In this document: positions 18,260-28,391 of the stretch, one piece after another
How the letters are laid out: each line of letters begins with the position of its first letter
Numbering within the stretch: the first letter of the stretch is position 1
NCBI RefSeq assembly: GCF_900452395.1
Contig: NZ_UGNV01000001.1
Coordinates: 1,885,501 to 1,949,500, forward strand
DNA from: Legionella beliardensis
Lineage (GTDB): Bacteria > Pseudomonadota > Gammaproteobacteria > Legionellales > Legionellaceae
Length of the DNA: 64,000 nt
Direction of reading: 5' to 3'
The notes under the pieces: model-generated
Told to the model about the DNA's origin: nothing
Database searches by the model: none
Seen by the model: the letters and a program-made list of their open reading frames with translations, nothing else
Translations under genes and position numbers: made by a program

Positions 18260-19237
18260 ATGAAGCAACCATTTTATTTAATTAATAATCGGCAATACAC
18301 GCTTTTAGCAGACTACAATACTGAGCTTTTTTTAGAAGACAATCAGAATTATCTCTTCGACTTATCTTATTTATCTATCATTCATGTAATAGGTGATAAT
18401 GCTGCTACCTTTTTGCAAGGACAGCTTACCTGTGATATTCGCGACGTAACGACCAGCACTATGCGCCAAGGCGCTTTATGCAATCTTAAAGGACGAATAC
18501 AAGCGCTGTTAGATATCGTTAATCCTCGCGGGTATCAATTAATTTTAGCGGCTGATTTAGTTGCAGATACTGTGGCAAGCTTAAGCAAAGTCGCTATGTT
18601 ATCACGTGTTAAACTACAAGCGATTACCGATTATAAAGTCTATGGTTTTTATTTAACTAACGACTGCGGTTTACTACCTGCTGGCATTAAATTACCTCAA
18701 ATTAAGTACGCCTTAAGTGTCAATGGAGAAAGTTATTGTTATAGCCTTGGAGAAAAACTCTTTATAATCGTAATTCCCTCAGCTCAGCATGCTGAATTAA
18801 CTGAGCCTTTTATAAACATGAAAAAATTACGCGGCTCTTTAGCATGGCATCGCTTACAAATTGCTAGTAAACAAATACAGATTTACCCTGATACACGTGG
18901 TTTATTTCTACCTCATCGTCTTGATTTACATCGCAATGGCTATATAAGCTTTGATAAAGGCTGTTATAAAGGCCAAGAAATTATCGCGCGTACTCATTAC
19001 CGTGCTAAATTAAAACATAGCCTGGAAGTTTTTAAAATTTCTACTAATGAATCGATAAGTGCAGGAAAAAAACTGATGAATTCATCAAGGCAAAGCGAAG
19101 TCGGTGAAATCGTTGATTATTGCCCCCTACCTAATAAAGATGAATTTTTAATTGCGGCCAGCGTGTTGCATGACTACCCACCGACGGTTTTTATTGAAGG
19201 GCAACAAGATGCTATAACATTAGAACGTGTTATCTAA
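18260..19237 (+). CDS. ygfZ: Folate-binding YgfZ/GcvT-like protein, Fe-S cluster/tRNA modification factor
   Basis: The preferred start is ATG at 18260 (MKQPFYLINNRQY), giving 325 residues; a GTG at 18200 would add 20 residues without family support. The family signature K-G-C-Y-x-G-Q-E is present (DKGCYKGQEIIARTHYR, near residue 235), as is FLQGQLTCDI in the N-terminal half. YgfZ is a folate-dependent protein that helps maintain certain Fe-S enzymes such as MiaB. It is divergent from sdhE-ygfX. Confidence 0.92.
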   Translation: MKQPFYLINNRQYTLLADYNTELFLEDNQNYLFDLSYLSIIHVIGDNAATFLQGQLTCDIRDVTTSTMRQGALCNLKGRIQALLDIVNPRGYQLILAADLVADTVASLSKVAMLSRVKLQAITDYKVYGFYLTNDCGLLPAGIKLPQIKYALSVNGESYCYSLGEKLFIIVIPSAQHAELTEPFINMKKLRGSLAWHRLQIASKQIQIYPDTRGLFLPHRLDLHRNGYISFDKGCYKGQEIIARTHYRAKLKHSLEVFKISTNESISAGKKLMNSSRQSEVGEIVDYCPLPNKDEFLIAASVLHDYPPTVFIEGQQDAITLERVI

Positions 19238-19298
19238 TTAAAGCATTAAAAATTATTCTTTTCTGCACGCAGGTATTGTTATATGGATAAACTAAAAT

Positions 19299-19360
19299 GT
19301 AGCCTGGGTGCAGGTCCATAGGACCGGAACCCGGGTTTCACTTTGTTTCACCCAGGCTAC
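19299..19360. repeat. 62-bp dispersed palindromic repeat (GTAGCCTGGGT...ACCCAGGCTAC)
   Basis: Complementary ends GTAGCCTGGGT and ACCCAGGCTAC bracket a 40-bp interior reading GCAGGTCCATAGGACCGG and onward. A second copy of the same 62-bp length lies at 29925-29986. Related fragments occur at 55071-55120 and 57078-57118. It lies between the convergent ygfZ and glutamate dehydrogenase genes and could form a strong hairpin. Confidence 0.8.
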
Positions 19361-19407
19361 TTTCTGGATTGCTTTACAGTGTAAAGGCTCGCAATGACAG
19401 CTGTTAG

Positions 19408-22400
19408 TTAAGAAGCAACCGTATCCTTTTCTGACATTTGTACTGTCGTTTGTGTTAGATCCAGTAATTCTCGAATAGCTACAAAGAACATTGTGTAATT
19501 AAGTGTTGTGGCTGAACGTAAATCAGTTAAGATATGACGCCATCTGCCAATTAGACTGGCATGCTGCTCAGACCACTCTCTAAAACTAGTCATGTAATCT
19601 TGTTTTTCATCACCTAACCTAATAATACCCGCCGTGAGCTGGCGTTGTTGCCAATCTAAGTCGTCTCGCAATGCCTCTCTTGATAATGATTCCCAATTGT
19701 TCTCTGCTGGATGCGCAATAACCTGGTTGCGAATCCATGCTAAATCTAAAAATTCACCAATACCAAAATAAACTTCAGCAACACTAGTCACACTAATATC
19801 CAGCTGTTGGGACACTTCAATAATATCCATGGCTGAAAATAAAGGGCGAGTTAGTGATAACTCATGCGCTAAACTAGGTGGAATACCTAACTCTAAATAC
19901 TGGTTTAAATATTCTTCATATTGCGCCCGATTATTTTCACCAAATATAACAGGGATAGCACTTTTAAGCTCAATCACGCCAGGTGAATAAGTTTTAACTG
20001 CTTTGCCAATATTTAATCGCATACGCTGATTACGTAAAAACCAACGAGTAACCCGCCTTAATAAGCGAACATAAAGCATCACAAGTTCCATCTGTTTTTC
20101 GGCAACAACAATGGCTTCAATATTTTCAATTTGCTTCCATATGCTATCAATCTCAAGTACTCGACGCGCTATCATATAAGCTCGAACGATTGCTGAAATT
20201 GGCGCACCTGTTTCTTCCTGCATTCTAAATACAAATGCAAAACTCATCTCATTCAAAATAATATTACTTAACTTCGTAGAAATAATTTCTCTTTTCAATG
20301 GATGATCTTGCATCTCTTTGCTAAAACGCTCTTGCAGGGGCTTCGGAAAATAATTGACTAATAACCCTTTCAAATAAGAATCTTCTGGCACATTGGATGC
20401 TAAGATTTGCTCTTTTAGCAATGTTTTACTATAGCAAAGCAGTACTGAAATGGTTGGCCGTGTTAGGCCTTTACCCATTAATTTGCGCTCCATCAATAAC
20501 TTTTCTGTAGGTATAAATTCAACTGATCGATCAATCTTACCCGTACGTTCTAGTTCATTAATGTAACGACTATGCAACTCAATGGTGCGCAAACCTTGAG
20601 CTGCTGTTAAGCTAATGGCTCGGGTTTGCATGAAATTATCAGCTAGAACTAAGGAAGCAACTTCACCAGTCATTTCACTTAGTAATTCATTACGTTGTTT
20701 AACGGTTAAGTCACCCGCAGCAACAATGCTATTGAGTAAAATTTTAATGTTGACTTCTTTATCAGAACAACTGACACCAGCAGAATTATCAATAAAATCG
20801 GTGTAAATAAGACCACCATTTAGAGCATATTCAACGCGAGCTAACTGAGTAAGACCTAAGTTACCTCCTTCGGCCACTACCTTACACCGCAATTGATTAG
20901 CATTAATACGTGTCGCGTCATTAGAGCGATCACCCACATCAGTATGGCTTTCACTTTGAGCTTTTACGAATGTGCCTATGCCTGCGCTCCATAATAAATC
21001 TACGTTAGCGCGTAAAATGACTTTAATTAGTTCATTCGGCTCAATCTCATTGACTTTAATATCAAATAACTGCTTCATTTCCTTACTAACTGGAATTGAT
21101 TTTGCAGTCCGGTTAAATACACCACCACCTTTAGAAATTAATTTTTTCTGATAATCCATCCACGTAGAGCGTGGTAAATTAAACAAGCGCTCACGTTCGT
21201 TAAAACTAATTTCTGGATCAGGATCAGGGTCAATAAAAATATGAACATGGTTAAATGCACCAACTAATTTAATGCGCTTAGAAAGCAACATCCCATTACC
21301 AAAAACGTCGCCTGCCATATCGCCAATACCAACGACTGTAAAGTCAGTCTGGCTTATATCCATATTCATTTCGTAAAAATGACGTTTAACCGATTCCCAA
21401 GCGCCTCTCGCAGTAATACCCATCTTTTTATGGTCATAACCAACTGAGCCACCTGAGGCAAACGCATCACCCAACCAGAAATCATATTCCAAGGAAATTG
21501 CATTGGCGATATCAGAAAACGTTGCTGTTCCTTTATCAGCTGCAACAACTAAGTAAGGATCATCTTCATCAAAACAAACCACTTGTGGTGGCTTAACAAT
21601 ATTACCTTCTTTATAATTATCCGTGACATCAAGTAGGCTTCTTATAAATAATTGATAACAAGCAACTGCTTCTGCTTGTATTTCTTCCCTATTGCCTGTA
21701 GTAGGTAAACGTTTAGGAACAAATCCACCTTTAGCTCCGGAAGGGACAATCACGGCATTTTTAACCTGCTGCGCCTTCATCAAGCCTAGTATTTCAGTGC
21801 GAAAATCTTCGCGGCGATCTGACCAACGCAAGCCACCCCGAGCAACCTTACCACCTCGTAAATGCACCCCTTCAAATTTTGGTGAATAGACGAAAATTTC
21901 AAACATTGGGTAAGGCTTAGGTAAACGTGGAATTAACTTGCTATTTAGCTTAATGGCAATACATGATTTAGGTTTACCTTGATCGTCCACCTGATAAAAA
22001 TTGGTTCTTACGGTCGCGGTTATAGCCTGAATGTATTGTCTAATTATTTTATCTTCGTCTAAGTTTGAAACATCATCAAGGGCTTTGAGTATTTGATTTA
22101 ACTGATCAGTGAATTGAATATCACGTGTAGTAGATTCTTGTGGATTAAACCGAATTTCAAATAGCTGAACTAATTTTCTAGCAATAGTCGCGTTATTATT
22201 AAGCGACGTTTCTATATACTCTTGGCTAAATGTAAAGCCAATTTGCTTGAAATATTTGGCGTAGGTACGAAGAACAGCAACTTGGCGCCAATTTAATCCT
22301 GCTCCTAAAACAAGTTGATTAAACCCGTCATTCTCAGCCTCACCTGCCCATACTCGCGCAAACGCATTTTGAAAAAGGTCTTTTATTTCATCGATATCAA

Positions 22401-24282
22401 ATGACATTTGCTTGGTGTATTGTAATGCAAAGTCATTAATCCAAGTAATCTTACCGTCTTCAAATTTTAAAACATAGGGTCTTTCACTGATAGCACGCAT
22501 GCCTAAGTGCTCTACAATAGGCAAAACATCTGATAAGGGAATAGTTACATCATGCTGATAAATTTTTAAACGAAAACTATCCGCCATTTCATCCATAGGT
22601 CGATAGAAGTTCATAACTAGTGGATTTTCGGGTGACAATGCCTCAACATGTTTAATATCATAAACTGCCGTGCGTGCAGTAAAATTATCACGGTAATTAC
22701 TAGGAAAAGCATTCTTATAACGAGCATAAATCCGATTAGCTGCTTCTTCGCCAAACGCTTCTGCGAGAAAATGCAAAAGCTCATCAGGCCAGGAGCGACC
22801 TATTTCGACTAACTTACGTTCAATTTCTTTGAAATCCCACTGGGTATTATCATCTGGGTTAGTTCTAATTAAAAATTCAATACGAGCTAATATAGATTCA
22901 GTAAAAGTAGTAGAAAAAGTAATGTCTATTGCATGGAAACTTTCCTCTAATATCTTTTGCATTGCTTGGCGCAATTCAGAAGTAAACAGATCTTTAGGCA
23001 CATAAACCAAACAAGATACAAAACGACGATAGGGATCTGTGCGCGCAAATAATCTGATTCGGCGTCGCTCTTGCATGTAATAAATGCCCATCGCGATTTC
23101 TAATAATTCATCTTCAGAAGCCTGAATAAGCTCATCTCTGGGTAAGGTTTCTATAATATTAAGCAGTATCTTGCCAACATGACTACGTGGATCTAAGTTA
23201 GAATTCTTCATAACTTGTGCCACTTTATGACGCAAGAATGGAATGTGCTTAGGATTGGTATTATAAGCTGCAGAAGTATAGAGCCCAATAATACGACGCT
23301 CACCAATGACTTGCCCTTCTTTATTAAAACGCTTAACACCAATATAATCGGTGTAGGTACGTCTGTGTACGGTTGCCTCAGTGTTCGTTTTAAACATGAC
23401 TAAAATACGGGGCGATAACGTCAACTCACGAGCCTCAGGCGTCATCGAAGAGATGCTGCGTGCATTTGATTTACTCATATTGGGCCGAAGTACACCTAGA
23501 CCTGTTTCAGGCAAAGGTTGTAAAACCATTTCCTCGCCTTTTTGTACTAACTCATAGTCACGGACGCCTAAAAAAGTGAAATGATGATCTTCAATCCAAT
23601 GTAAAAACGCTTTCGTTTCTTCTGCTTCAGCTGGATCAAGTACACCTTTTAACTTATCAATTTCCTCAACTGCCTCGCACACTTTTTTACGCATCAAGGG
23701 CCAATCTTCAACTACCGCACGATTATCGTCTAATACACGTTCTATATTGCGATGTAATTCTTCAAGGATAGCCGGGTTAGTTTGGCGGTCAATTTCCATC
23801 AAGATAGAGGCTTCTACTAAAACGCCTGCTTTCTTTTCACTACCGTGGGGTAAAACAGCAATAATGTTGTTATTCTTATCTCTTTTAACACATAAACCGC
23901 CTACATGAATCACTAAATGGGAAATAAGCCCTAATCGTGTAATGACCATGCGCAGGGAGTCAACCAGGAAAGGAATATCTTCGGTAATTACTTCAACTAC
24001 TGTATGTGTAGTCTGCCAGCCATGTCGTTCGAATTCAGGATTATAAATACGAACTTTTGTTTCATGTGGAGCCCGATGCTGCATACAAGCCCAAAAATTA
24101 ATGGTAGCACCATATAAATCATCGATATCCCACTCTTGAAGATCATCTAAAGCCACTGTACCTAAAAATTGCTTGGCAAAAGCAGCACATAATTCTGCTT
24201 GCTCAGGGCTCATCTTTTGCTTTATTTTGGTTATCACGGCTTCAATAATTAAATCTTTGCCTTCTTCAAATTTGTAAGACAT
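19408..24282 (-). CDS. gdhB: NAD-specific glutamate dehydrogenase, large (180-kDa class)
   Basis: At 1624 residues this matches the large bacterial NAD-GDH family. The N-terminal ~700 residues hold the ACT-like regulatory region, followed by the catalytic core with RGGLRWSDRREDFRTEILGLMKAQQVKNAV and the substrate-lysine segment PSGAKGGF, then the Rossmann domain (VGIGDMAGDVFGNGML). It deaminates glutamate to 2-oxoglutarate and ammonia, feeding amino-acid carbon into the TCA cycle, which suits an organism living on amino acids. Upstream at 24320-24325 a TATAAT lies on the minus strand, without a good -35. The ribosome site is AGGTGA. The symbol is by family convention. Confidence 0.95.
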   Translation of the reverse strand: MSYKFEEGKDLIIEAVITKIKQKMSPEQAELCAAFAKQFLGTVALDDLQEWDIDDLYGATINFWACMQHRAPHETKVRIYNPEFERHGWQTTHTVVEVITEDIPFLVDSLRMVITRLGLISHLVIHVGGLCVKRDKNNNIIAVLPHGSEKKAGVLVEASILMEIDRQTNPAILEELHRNIERVLDDNRAVVEDWPLMRKKVCEAVEEIDKLKGVLDPAEAEETKAFLHWIEDHHFTFLGVRDYELVQKGEEMVLQPLPETGLGVLRPNMSKSNARSISSMTPEARELTLSPRILVMFKTNTEATVHRRTYTDYIGVKRFNKEGQVIGERRIIGLYTSAAYNTNPKHIPFLRHKVAQVMKNSNLDPRSHVGKILLNIIETLPRDELIQASEDELLEIAMGIYYMQERRRIRLFARTDPYRRFVSCLVYVPKDLFTSELRQAMQKILEESFHAIDITFSTTFTESILARIEFLIRTNPDDNTQWDFKEIERKLVEIGRSWPDELLHFLAEAFGEEAANRIYARYKNAFPSNYRDNFTARTAVYDIKHVEALSPENPLVMNFYRPMDEMADSFRLKIYQHDVTIPLSDVLPIVEHLGMRAISERPYVLKFEDGKITWINDFALQYTKQMSFDIDEIKDLFQNAFARVWAGEAENDGFNQLVLGAGLNWRQVAVLRTYAKYFKQIGFTFSQEYIETSLNNNATIARKLVQLFEIRFNPQESTTRDIQFTDQLNQILKALDDVSNLDEDKIIRQYIQAITATVRTNFYQVDDQGKPKSCIAIKLNSKLIPRLPKPYPMFEIFVYSPKFEGVHLRGGKVARGGLRWSDRREDFRTEILGLMKAQQVKNAVIVPSGAKGGFVPKRLPTTGNREEIQAEAVACYQLFIRSLLDVTDNYKEGNIVKPPQVVCFDEDDPYLVVAADKGTATFSDIANAISLEYDFWLGDAFASGGSVGYDHKKMGITARGAWESVKRHFYEMNMDISQTDFTVVGIGDMAGDVFGNGMLLSKRIKLVGAFNHVHIFIDPDPDPEISFNERERLFNLPRSTWMDYQKKLISKGGGVFNRTAKSIPVSKEMKQLFDIKVNEIEPNELIKVILRANVDLLWSAGIGTFVKAQSESHTDVGDRSNDATRINANQLRCKVVAEGGNLGLTQLARVEYALNGGLIYTDFIDNSAGVSCSDKEVNIKILLNSIVAAGDLTVKQRNELLSEMTGEVASLVLADNFMQTRAISLTAAQGLRTIELHSRYINELERTGKIDRSVEFIPTEKLLMERKLMGKGLTRPTISVLLCYSKTLLKEQILASNVPEDSYLKGLLVNYFPKPLQERFSKEMQDHPLKREIISTKLSNIILNEMSFAFVFRMQEETGAPISAIVRAYMIARRVLEIDSIWKQIENIEAIVVAEKQMELVMLYVRLLRRVTRWFLRNQRMRLNIGKAVKTYSPGVIELKSAIPVIFGENNRAQYEEYLNQYLELGIPPSLAHELSLTRPLFSAMDIIEVSQQLDISVTSVAEVYFGIGEFLDLAWIRNQVIAHPAENNWESLSREALRDDLDWQQRQLTAGIIRLGDEKQDYMTSFREWSEQHASLIGRWRHILTDLRSATTLNYTMFFVAIRELLDLTQTTVQMSEKDTVAS

Positions 24283-24459
24283 TCATTCACCTCATTAGGC
24301 ATGAAAATAAATTGTGCGAATTATATACCGTTACTGCAGAGAGAGCACTGGTTAATATTAACTTTTAACAACTATTTCTCTTATTTTTAACTACTTTTAG
24401 TAAGCAGCATTTAATTTTTTAATAAATTTAAACTAAAATCATGCAGCTTAAGCAACACC

Positions 24460-24942
24460 TCACTCAATACACACATAAGTACCTAACTTAACCCATTCAG
24501 CAAATTCAACAATGTCAGCATTATACATACGTATGCAACCATGTGACTTAGGGTTATTCATCTTCGTACTGTCTGGTGTACCATGAATGTAAATATAGCG
24601 TTGCAAACTATCAACCCTGCCCTCTTTATTACGTCCTTTTTCTAAGCCATCTAATTGAATAATCCGTGTCAAAATCCAGTCTCGGTTCGGATAGAGAACG
24701 GCTAGTTGCGGCGAATAAACTTCGCCGGTCCATCGTCTACCTACAAATACACTATTTAATTGGGCTTCCATTCCAATATGGGAGTGAATGCGATGCCAAC
24801 CTCTAGGCGTGCATTGACTACCCTCTAACTCGCCTAACCCATTTTTTGCTGTCGAAACAGGATAGGTTTTACAAAGCGTATCATTATCATAACAATACAA
24901 CTGCTGTTTTTTTGCTGAAATAAAAACAAATTGATTAGTCAT
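24460..24942 (-). CDS. L,D-transpeptidase (YkuD domain) without signal peptide
   Basis: Almost the whole 160-residue protein is a YkuD domain. The catalytic motif is H120-GTPD...S133-H-G-C136-I-R-M, with C136 the nucleophile. Such enzymes form 3-3 peptidoglycan cross-links or attach lipoproteins. Unusually, the N-terminus (MTNQFVFISAKKQQLYCY) lacks any signal peptide or membrane helix, so export is unexplained. Either it acts in the cytoplasm, possibly on recycled muropeptides, or leaves by another route. A second family member with signal and LysM lies at 37373-38308. Confidence 0.88.
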   Translation of the reverse strand: MTNQFVFISAKKQQLYCYDNDTLCKTYPVSTAKNGLGELEGSQCTPRGWHRIHSHIGMEAQLNSVFVGRRWTGEVYSPQLAVLYPNRDWILTRIIQLDGLEKGRNKEGRVDSLQRYIYIHGTPDSTKMNNPKSHGCIRMYNADIVEFAEWVKLGTYVCIE

Positions 24943-25028
24943 TTAAGTCTCAACATCCAATTAATTATTGTCAGAATAAAACAAATAAAAAGCAATAGGT
25001 CTTCTATACTGCCAGGCTTACATACCCA

Positions 25029-26396
25029 TTATTTCACTGAGACTGTCTTAACATTGACAAATTCAAGAATACCTTCTTTTGATAATTCTCGTCCATAGCC
25101 AGAAAATTTTACACCACCAAAAGGTACTCTAGGATCAGAGGCGACAAAGGTATTTACAAAACAAACCCCTGTATTAATGTCTTGCTTAGCGATAGCTTCA
25201 CCGCGCTCTAGATCACGCGTAAAAACAGCTGCTGCTAGACCATAACGGCTGTTATTGGCTAGCGAAATTGCTTCTTCTTGGTCTTTACTGCTAATGATGG
25301 CGATAACAGGGCCAAATAACTCCTCATCAAACGCAGGCATGCCAGGCTTGACATGAGTTAATACGGTAGGTGGATAATAATAACCTTCACCTGGTGGGAT
25401 TTTACCTCCTTGTACTAAAACTGCTCCTTTTTTAATACTTTCAGTCACTTGTTTATGTAGCGTATCACGCAAATCTTTACGCGCCATAGGCCCAAGCATT
25501 GTGGCTGGATTGGTGGGATCACCCATTGAGTAGTCAGTCATTAAAGATAGAATTTTAGCAACCAATTCATCATGAATGGACTCATCCACAATAATACGTT
25601 TGGCAGCGATACAGACCTGCCCACAATTATTTAAACGAGAAGCTAGAATATTACTAGCTGCTAATTCAATATCTGCATCAGCAAGGATAAGGTAAGGATC
25701 ATTGCCACCAAGTTCAAGCACTGATTTTTTTAAATTCGCTGCAGCAAGACTCGCCACTAAGCGCCCGGTCTTCTCGCTACCTGTAAAACTCAATGCTGCA
25801 ATTTTAGGATGAGCAATTGCTTTAGCAGTCATCTCATTGTCTAAGATAACATGTTGAAATAAATGAGCGGGAAAACCTGCCTCCTGAATTAAACTCGCAA
25901 TCGTTTCTCCAGCCTCAATAGAATTAGGGGCATGCTTTAAAATAGCCGCATTACCAGCCATGATCGTTGGTATTGCAAAGCGAAAAACCTGCCAAAAAGG
26001 AAAATTCCAAGGCATAACAGCCAAAATAACACCCATTGGATGGTATGAGACAAAGGTTTTAGACATCTCGGTTTGCACAAAACGTGGCTTTAAGAAATCT
26101 TCAGCTTGCTCAGCATAATATTGACAAACCCAAGCACACTTTTCTATTTCCGCCTGACTTTGCTTGATAGGTTTACCTATCTCCTGGGTAATGATAGCGC
26201 TTAATGTTGCTTTCTGTGCTTGTAATAAGTTTACTAAATTGCTCATTAGTAAACGACGCTCGGTAAAAGGCACTTGGCGCCATTTAGTAAACGCTAAATA
26301 ACCCTGCTCAACTGCCTGGTTCAGGGCCCCTTCATCTAAGGTTTTATAATTTTTAATCACAGCACCTGTTGCTGGGTTAATCGTTTCAATAGTCAT
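25029..26396 (-). CDS. NAD(P)-dependent aldehyde dehydrogenase, succinate-semialdehyde dehydrogenase-like
   Basis: This 455-residue aldehyde dehydrogenase has the catalytic glutamate E228 (LELGG) and nucleophile C262 (NNCGQVCIAAKR). Opening with INPATGAVIKNY and showing VMPWNFPFWQ, it is closest by eye to the YneI/Sad and GabD group that oxidises succinate semialdehyde to succinate. No GABA aminotransferase is adjacent, so the substrate remains an inference. A Fur-box-like sequence lies 135 bp upstream of its start. Confidence 0.85.
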   Translation of the reverse strand: MTIETINPATGAVIKNYKTLDEGALNQAVEQGYLAFTKWRQVPFTERRLLMSNLVNLLQAQKATLSAIITQEIGKPIKQSQAEIEKCAWVCQYYAEQAEDFLKPRFVQTEMSKTFVSYHPMGVILAVMPWNFPFWQVFRFAIPTIMAGNAAILKHAPNSIEAGETIASLIQEAGFPAHLFQHVILDNEMTAKAIAHPKIAALSFTGSEKTGRLVASLAAANLKKSVLELGGNDPYLILADADIELAASNILASRLNNCGQVCIAAKRIIVDESIHDELVAKILSLMTDYSMGDPTNPATMLGPMARKDLRDTLHKQVTESIKKGAVLVQGGKIPPGEGYYYPPTVLTHVKPGMPAFDEELFGPVIAIISSKDQEEAISLANNSRYGLAAAVFTRDLERGEAIAKQDINTGVCFVNTFVASDPRVPFGGVKFSGYGRELSKEGILEFVNVKTVSVK

Positions 26397-26931
26397 ATTC
26401 TATCCTTACAAATTATTTATTAAGTGTAGACTAAGGGATAATTGAATCAAATACCTATCCATACAACCATAAGTAACGGGATTTTTTGCTATCATTTTTC
26501 TGCCGCCATTAAACCATTCATAATTAAGCCTGATAATCATTATCAATTATTAAAATAATTCAGGTTTAAGCGGCCACAATCCTAAAAATCAAGTTGTAAG
26601 GAATTAAACCTAGCCCGCGAATGGATGAATAATTTTTAAACAGGGTTAAGAAATTTAGGAAAGATAAGCTAAATTAGTGGCCTAAAATACAGCTTAAGTC
26701 AGTCTTCCTTCGGCAAATTCTTGCGTATTCGATTTAATTGTTGTTACTATCTTGCAAGTTGCTTTATTTCACGATGAACTAAGCTATTATTTCAAATAAT
26801 AAATTTAATTTATGCACTTTGAATTTAAGATAATCAATTTGCTTAAATATAAATTTTTACTTGAAAACATGTTTAAAATAACAAATTTATGTCTAAATTT
26901 AGAACCATTTGATAAGGGCTTCGGATAGAAA
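26397..26931. other. 535-bp intergenic stretch between divergent aldehyde dehydrogenase and pcs
   Basis: No coding frame is supported on either strand. The stretch is AT-rich and should hold the promoters for both divergent genes. The only recognisable site is a Fur-like palindrome at 26531-26545. Confidence 0.6.
26531..26545. promoter_or_regulatory. Possible Fur-box-like palindrome
   Basis: TGATAATCATTATCA is a near-perfect palindrome matching most of one half and part of the other half of the 19-bp Fur consensus (GATAATGATAATCATTATC). It lies between the aldehyde dehydrogenase and pcs genes, neither of which is a classical iron-regulated gene. AT-rich intergenic DNA can generate such matches by chance. 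Confidence 0.35.
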
Positions 26932-27696
26932 ATGACGAATAGAACGCTAGGCTACCATCCCGCTCACTACCTGGTTGCCTGGGCTGTGCACGCTTTTACT
27001 GCAAGTGCTGCCTGCGCCGGCCTTTTTACCCTTGCCAAAATTTATCAACATGAATACATACATGCCCTGTGGTTTATGGCTATTGCGGTGGTCATCGATG
27101 CAGTTGATGGTACCTTAGCGAGAGTTGTGGGTGTTAAAAAAGTTTTACCTAATATCGATGGTGCGTTACTCGATAACATAGTTGATTATTTAAACTACGT
27201 CATTACGCCCTGCTTTTTTCTCTTCGTCAAACCGGATATGCTACCCCCTGATTTAACCATTATCATAATTATTGCAGTTATTATCACGTCGTCTTATCAA
27301 TTTTGCCAAGCCGATGCTAAAACGCCTGATCATTTTTTTAAAGGATTTCCTTGTTACTGGAATATTGCCGTTTTTTACATGTTTATTTTCAATACTTCCA
27401 TGAACACGAACGCGATGATTTTATCTATTCTTTGTATCTTAATCTTTGTTCCTATCAAATATGTTTACCCCTCAAGATTGGATTACCTGACAGAGTCAAA
27501 ATTACTCAAATTATTAATGCATAGTTTTTCGTTATTATATGGTATATGTTCTGCGATTGTTTTATGGACTTACCCAACTATCAATAGGCTTTGCTTGGTG
27601 CTATCACTAGGCTATATTATTATGTATTTAGCTTTAAGTATTTATCGAACCTTTTCGCCTATGTTGCTTTCTAAAATTGCTTCTTACAAAGAATAA
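26932..27696 (+). CDS. pcs: Phosphatidylcholine synthase
   Basis: This 254-residue multi-helix membrane protein of the CDP-alcohol phosphatidyltransferase superfamily condenses CDP-diacylglycerol with choline to make phosphatidylcholine in one step. The metal-binding motif is D59-G-T-L-A63-R64...G77-x3-D81-x3-D85, with the longer spacer typical of Pcs. About eight hydrophobic segments are visible. Pcs is found in host-associated bacteria such as Legionella, Brucella and Rhizobium, where it uses host-derived choline. The gene stands alone on the plus strand. Confidence 0.9.
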   Translation: MTNRTLGYHPAHYLVAWAVHAFTASAACAGLFTLAKIYQHEYIHALWFMAIAVVIDAVDGTLARVVGVKKVLPNIDGALLDNIVDYLNYVITPCFFLFVKPDMLPPDLTIIIIIAVIITSSYQFCQADAKTPDHFFKGFPCYWNIAVFYMFIFNTSMNTNAMILSILCILIFVPIKYVYPSRLDYLTESKLLKLLMHSFSLLYGICSAIVLWTYPTINRLCLVLSLGYIIMYLALSIYRTFSPMLLSKIASYKE

Positions 27697-27815
27697 CTTA
27701 ACTAAGCTTGCTATCTTTATTGGATTAAGAAAAATGTAGGCCTTTAAAATAGTCATTGAAAATCCTTACAATCACATTAAAATAGCGGCATTATTTAATA
27801 ATATAAAAGGGTCTC

Positions 27816-28289
27816 ATGTTTAAGAAATCATCTTTGTTTCCTCTATTTCTATTAGCAAATACCCTAGCTTACGCGGGCTTTCCTCGGGGGTGTGAGGTTA
27901 CAGGTTTTGGTTATAATGGTACTAACCTTGTAGTCAATGATAAAGGCGGGCAGACGTTTTATTTACTACAAAATCGCAGTAATCGTCCCATTGAATTAAG
28001 GCGCATAGAAACCCAAGAAGTCTTTATGAGCCCTTCTCTGACCGCGAAAATTGAGCCAACAAACTGGGCTGCTTTTGCATCAGATGTAGAAAATTTACAT
28101 TTTCAATGCTTTTATATGGAGGAAAGTAATAATACCTTGGTTGACTGCCGTGAAGTTTTAGACATTTGCCAATACCCACGTGTAAAATTTGCCCTGAGCA
28201 ACATGGGAAATTATTGGGTTTCTGTGAATAAATCACAGCGAAATGTTATCAATGACGCAACAGCCAAGGGTATTTATTTACGCTGGTAA
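27816..28289 (+). CDS. Small secreted protein, Legionella EnhB-like (tentative)
   Basis: The 157-residue protein has a clear signal peptide (MFKKSSLFPLFLLANTLAYA) and a mature part starting GFPRGCEVTGFGYNG. The mature part has five cysteines, which could form periplasmic disulfides, plus a LQNRSNRPIELRR segment suggestive of a small beta-sandwich. It reminds me of the 'enhanced entry protein EnhB' group in Legionella annotations, but I cannot verify this. No catalytic motif is seen. It is flanked by pcs and a membrane-protein gene on the same strand with ~100-bp gaps. Confidence 0.6.
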   Translation: MFKKSSLFPLFLLANTLAYAGFPRGCEVTGFGYNGTNLVVNDKGGQTFYLLQNRSNRPIELRRIETQEVFMSPSLTAKIEPTNWAAFASDVENLHFQCFYMEESNNTLVDCREVLDICQYPRVKFALSNMGNYWVSVNKSQRNVINDATAKGIYLRW

Positions 28290-28391
28290 TAATAAAAAAA
28301 TAAAACAGACTTATGTCTATATAATTAAGCAGCATGTTTAGCAGAAAAAACTATTTTTTATCAGGGGAAGTATAAAACGCACAGGATTGCA

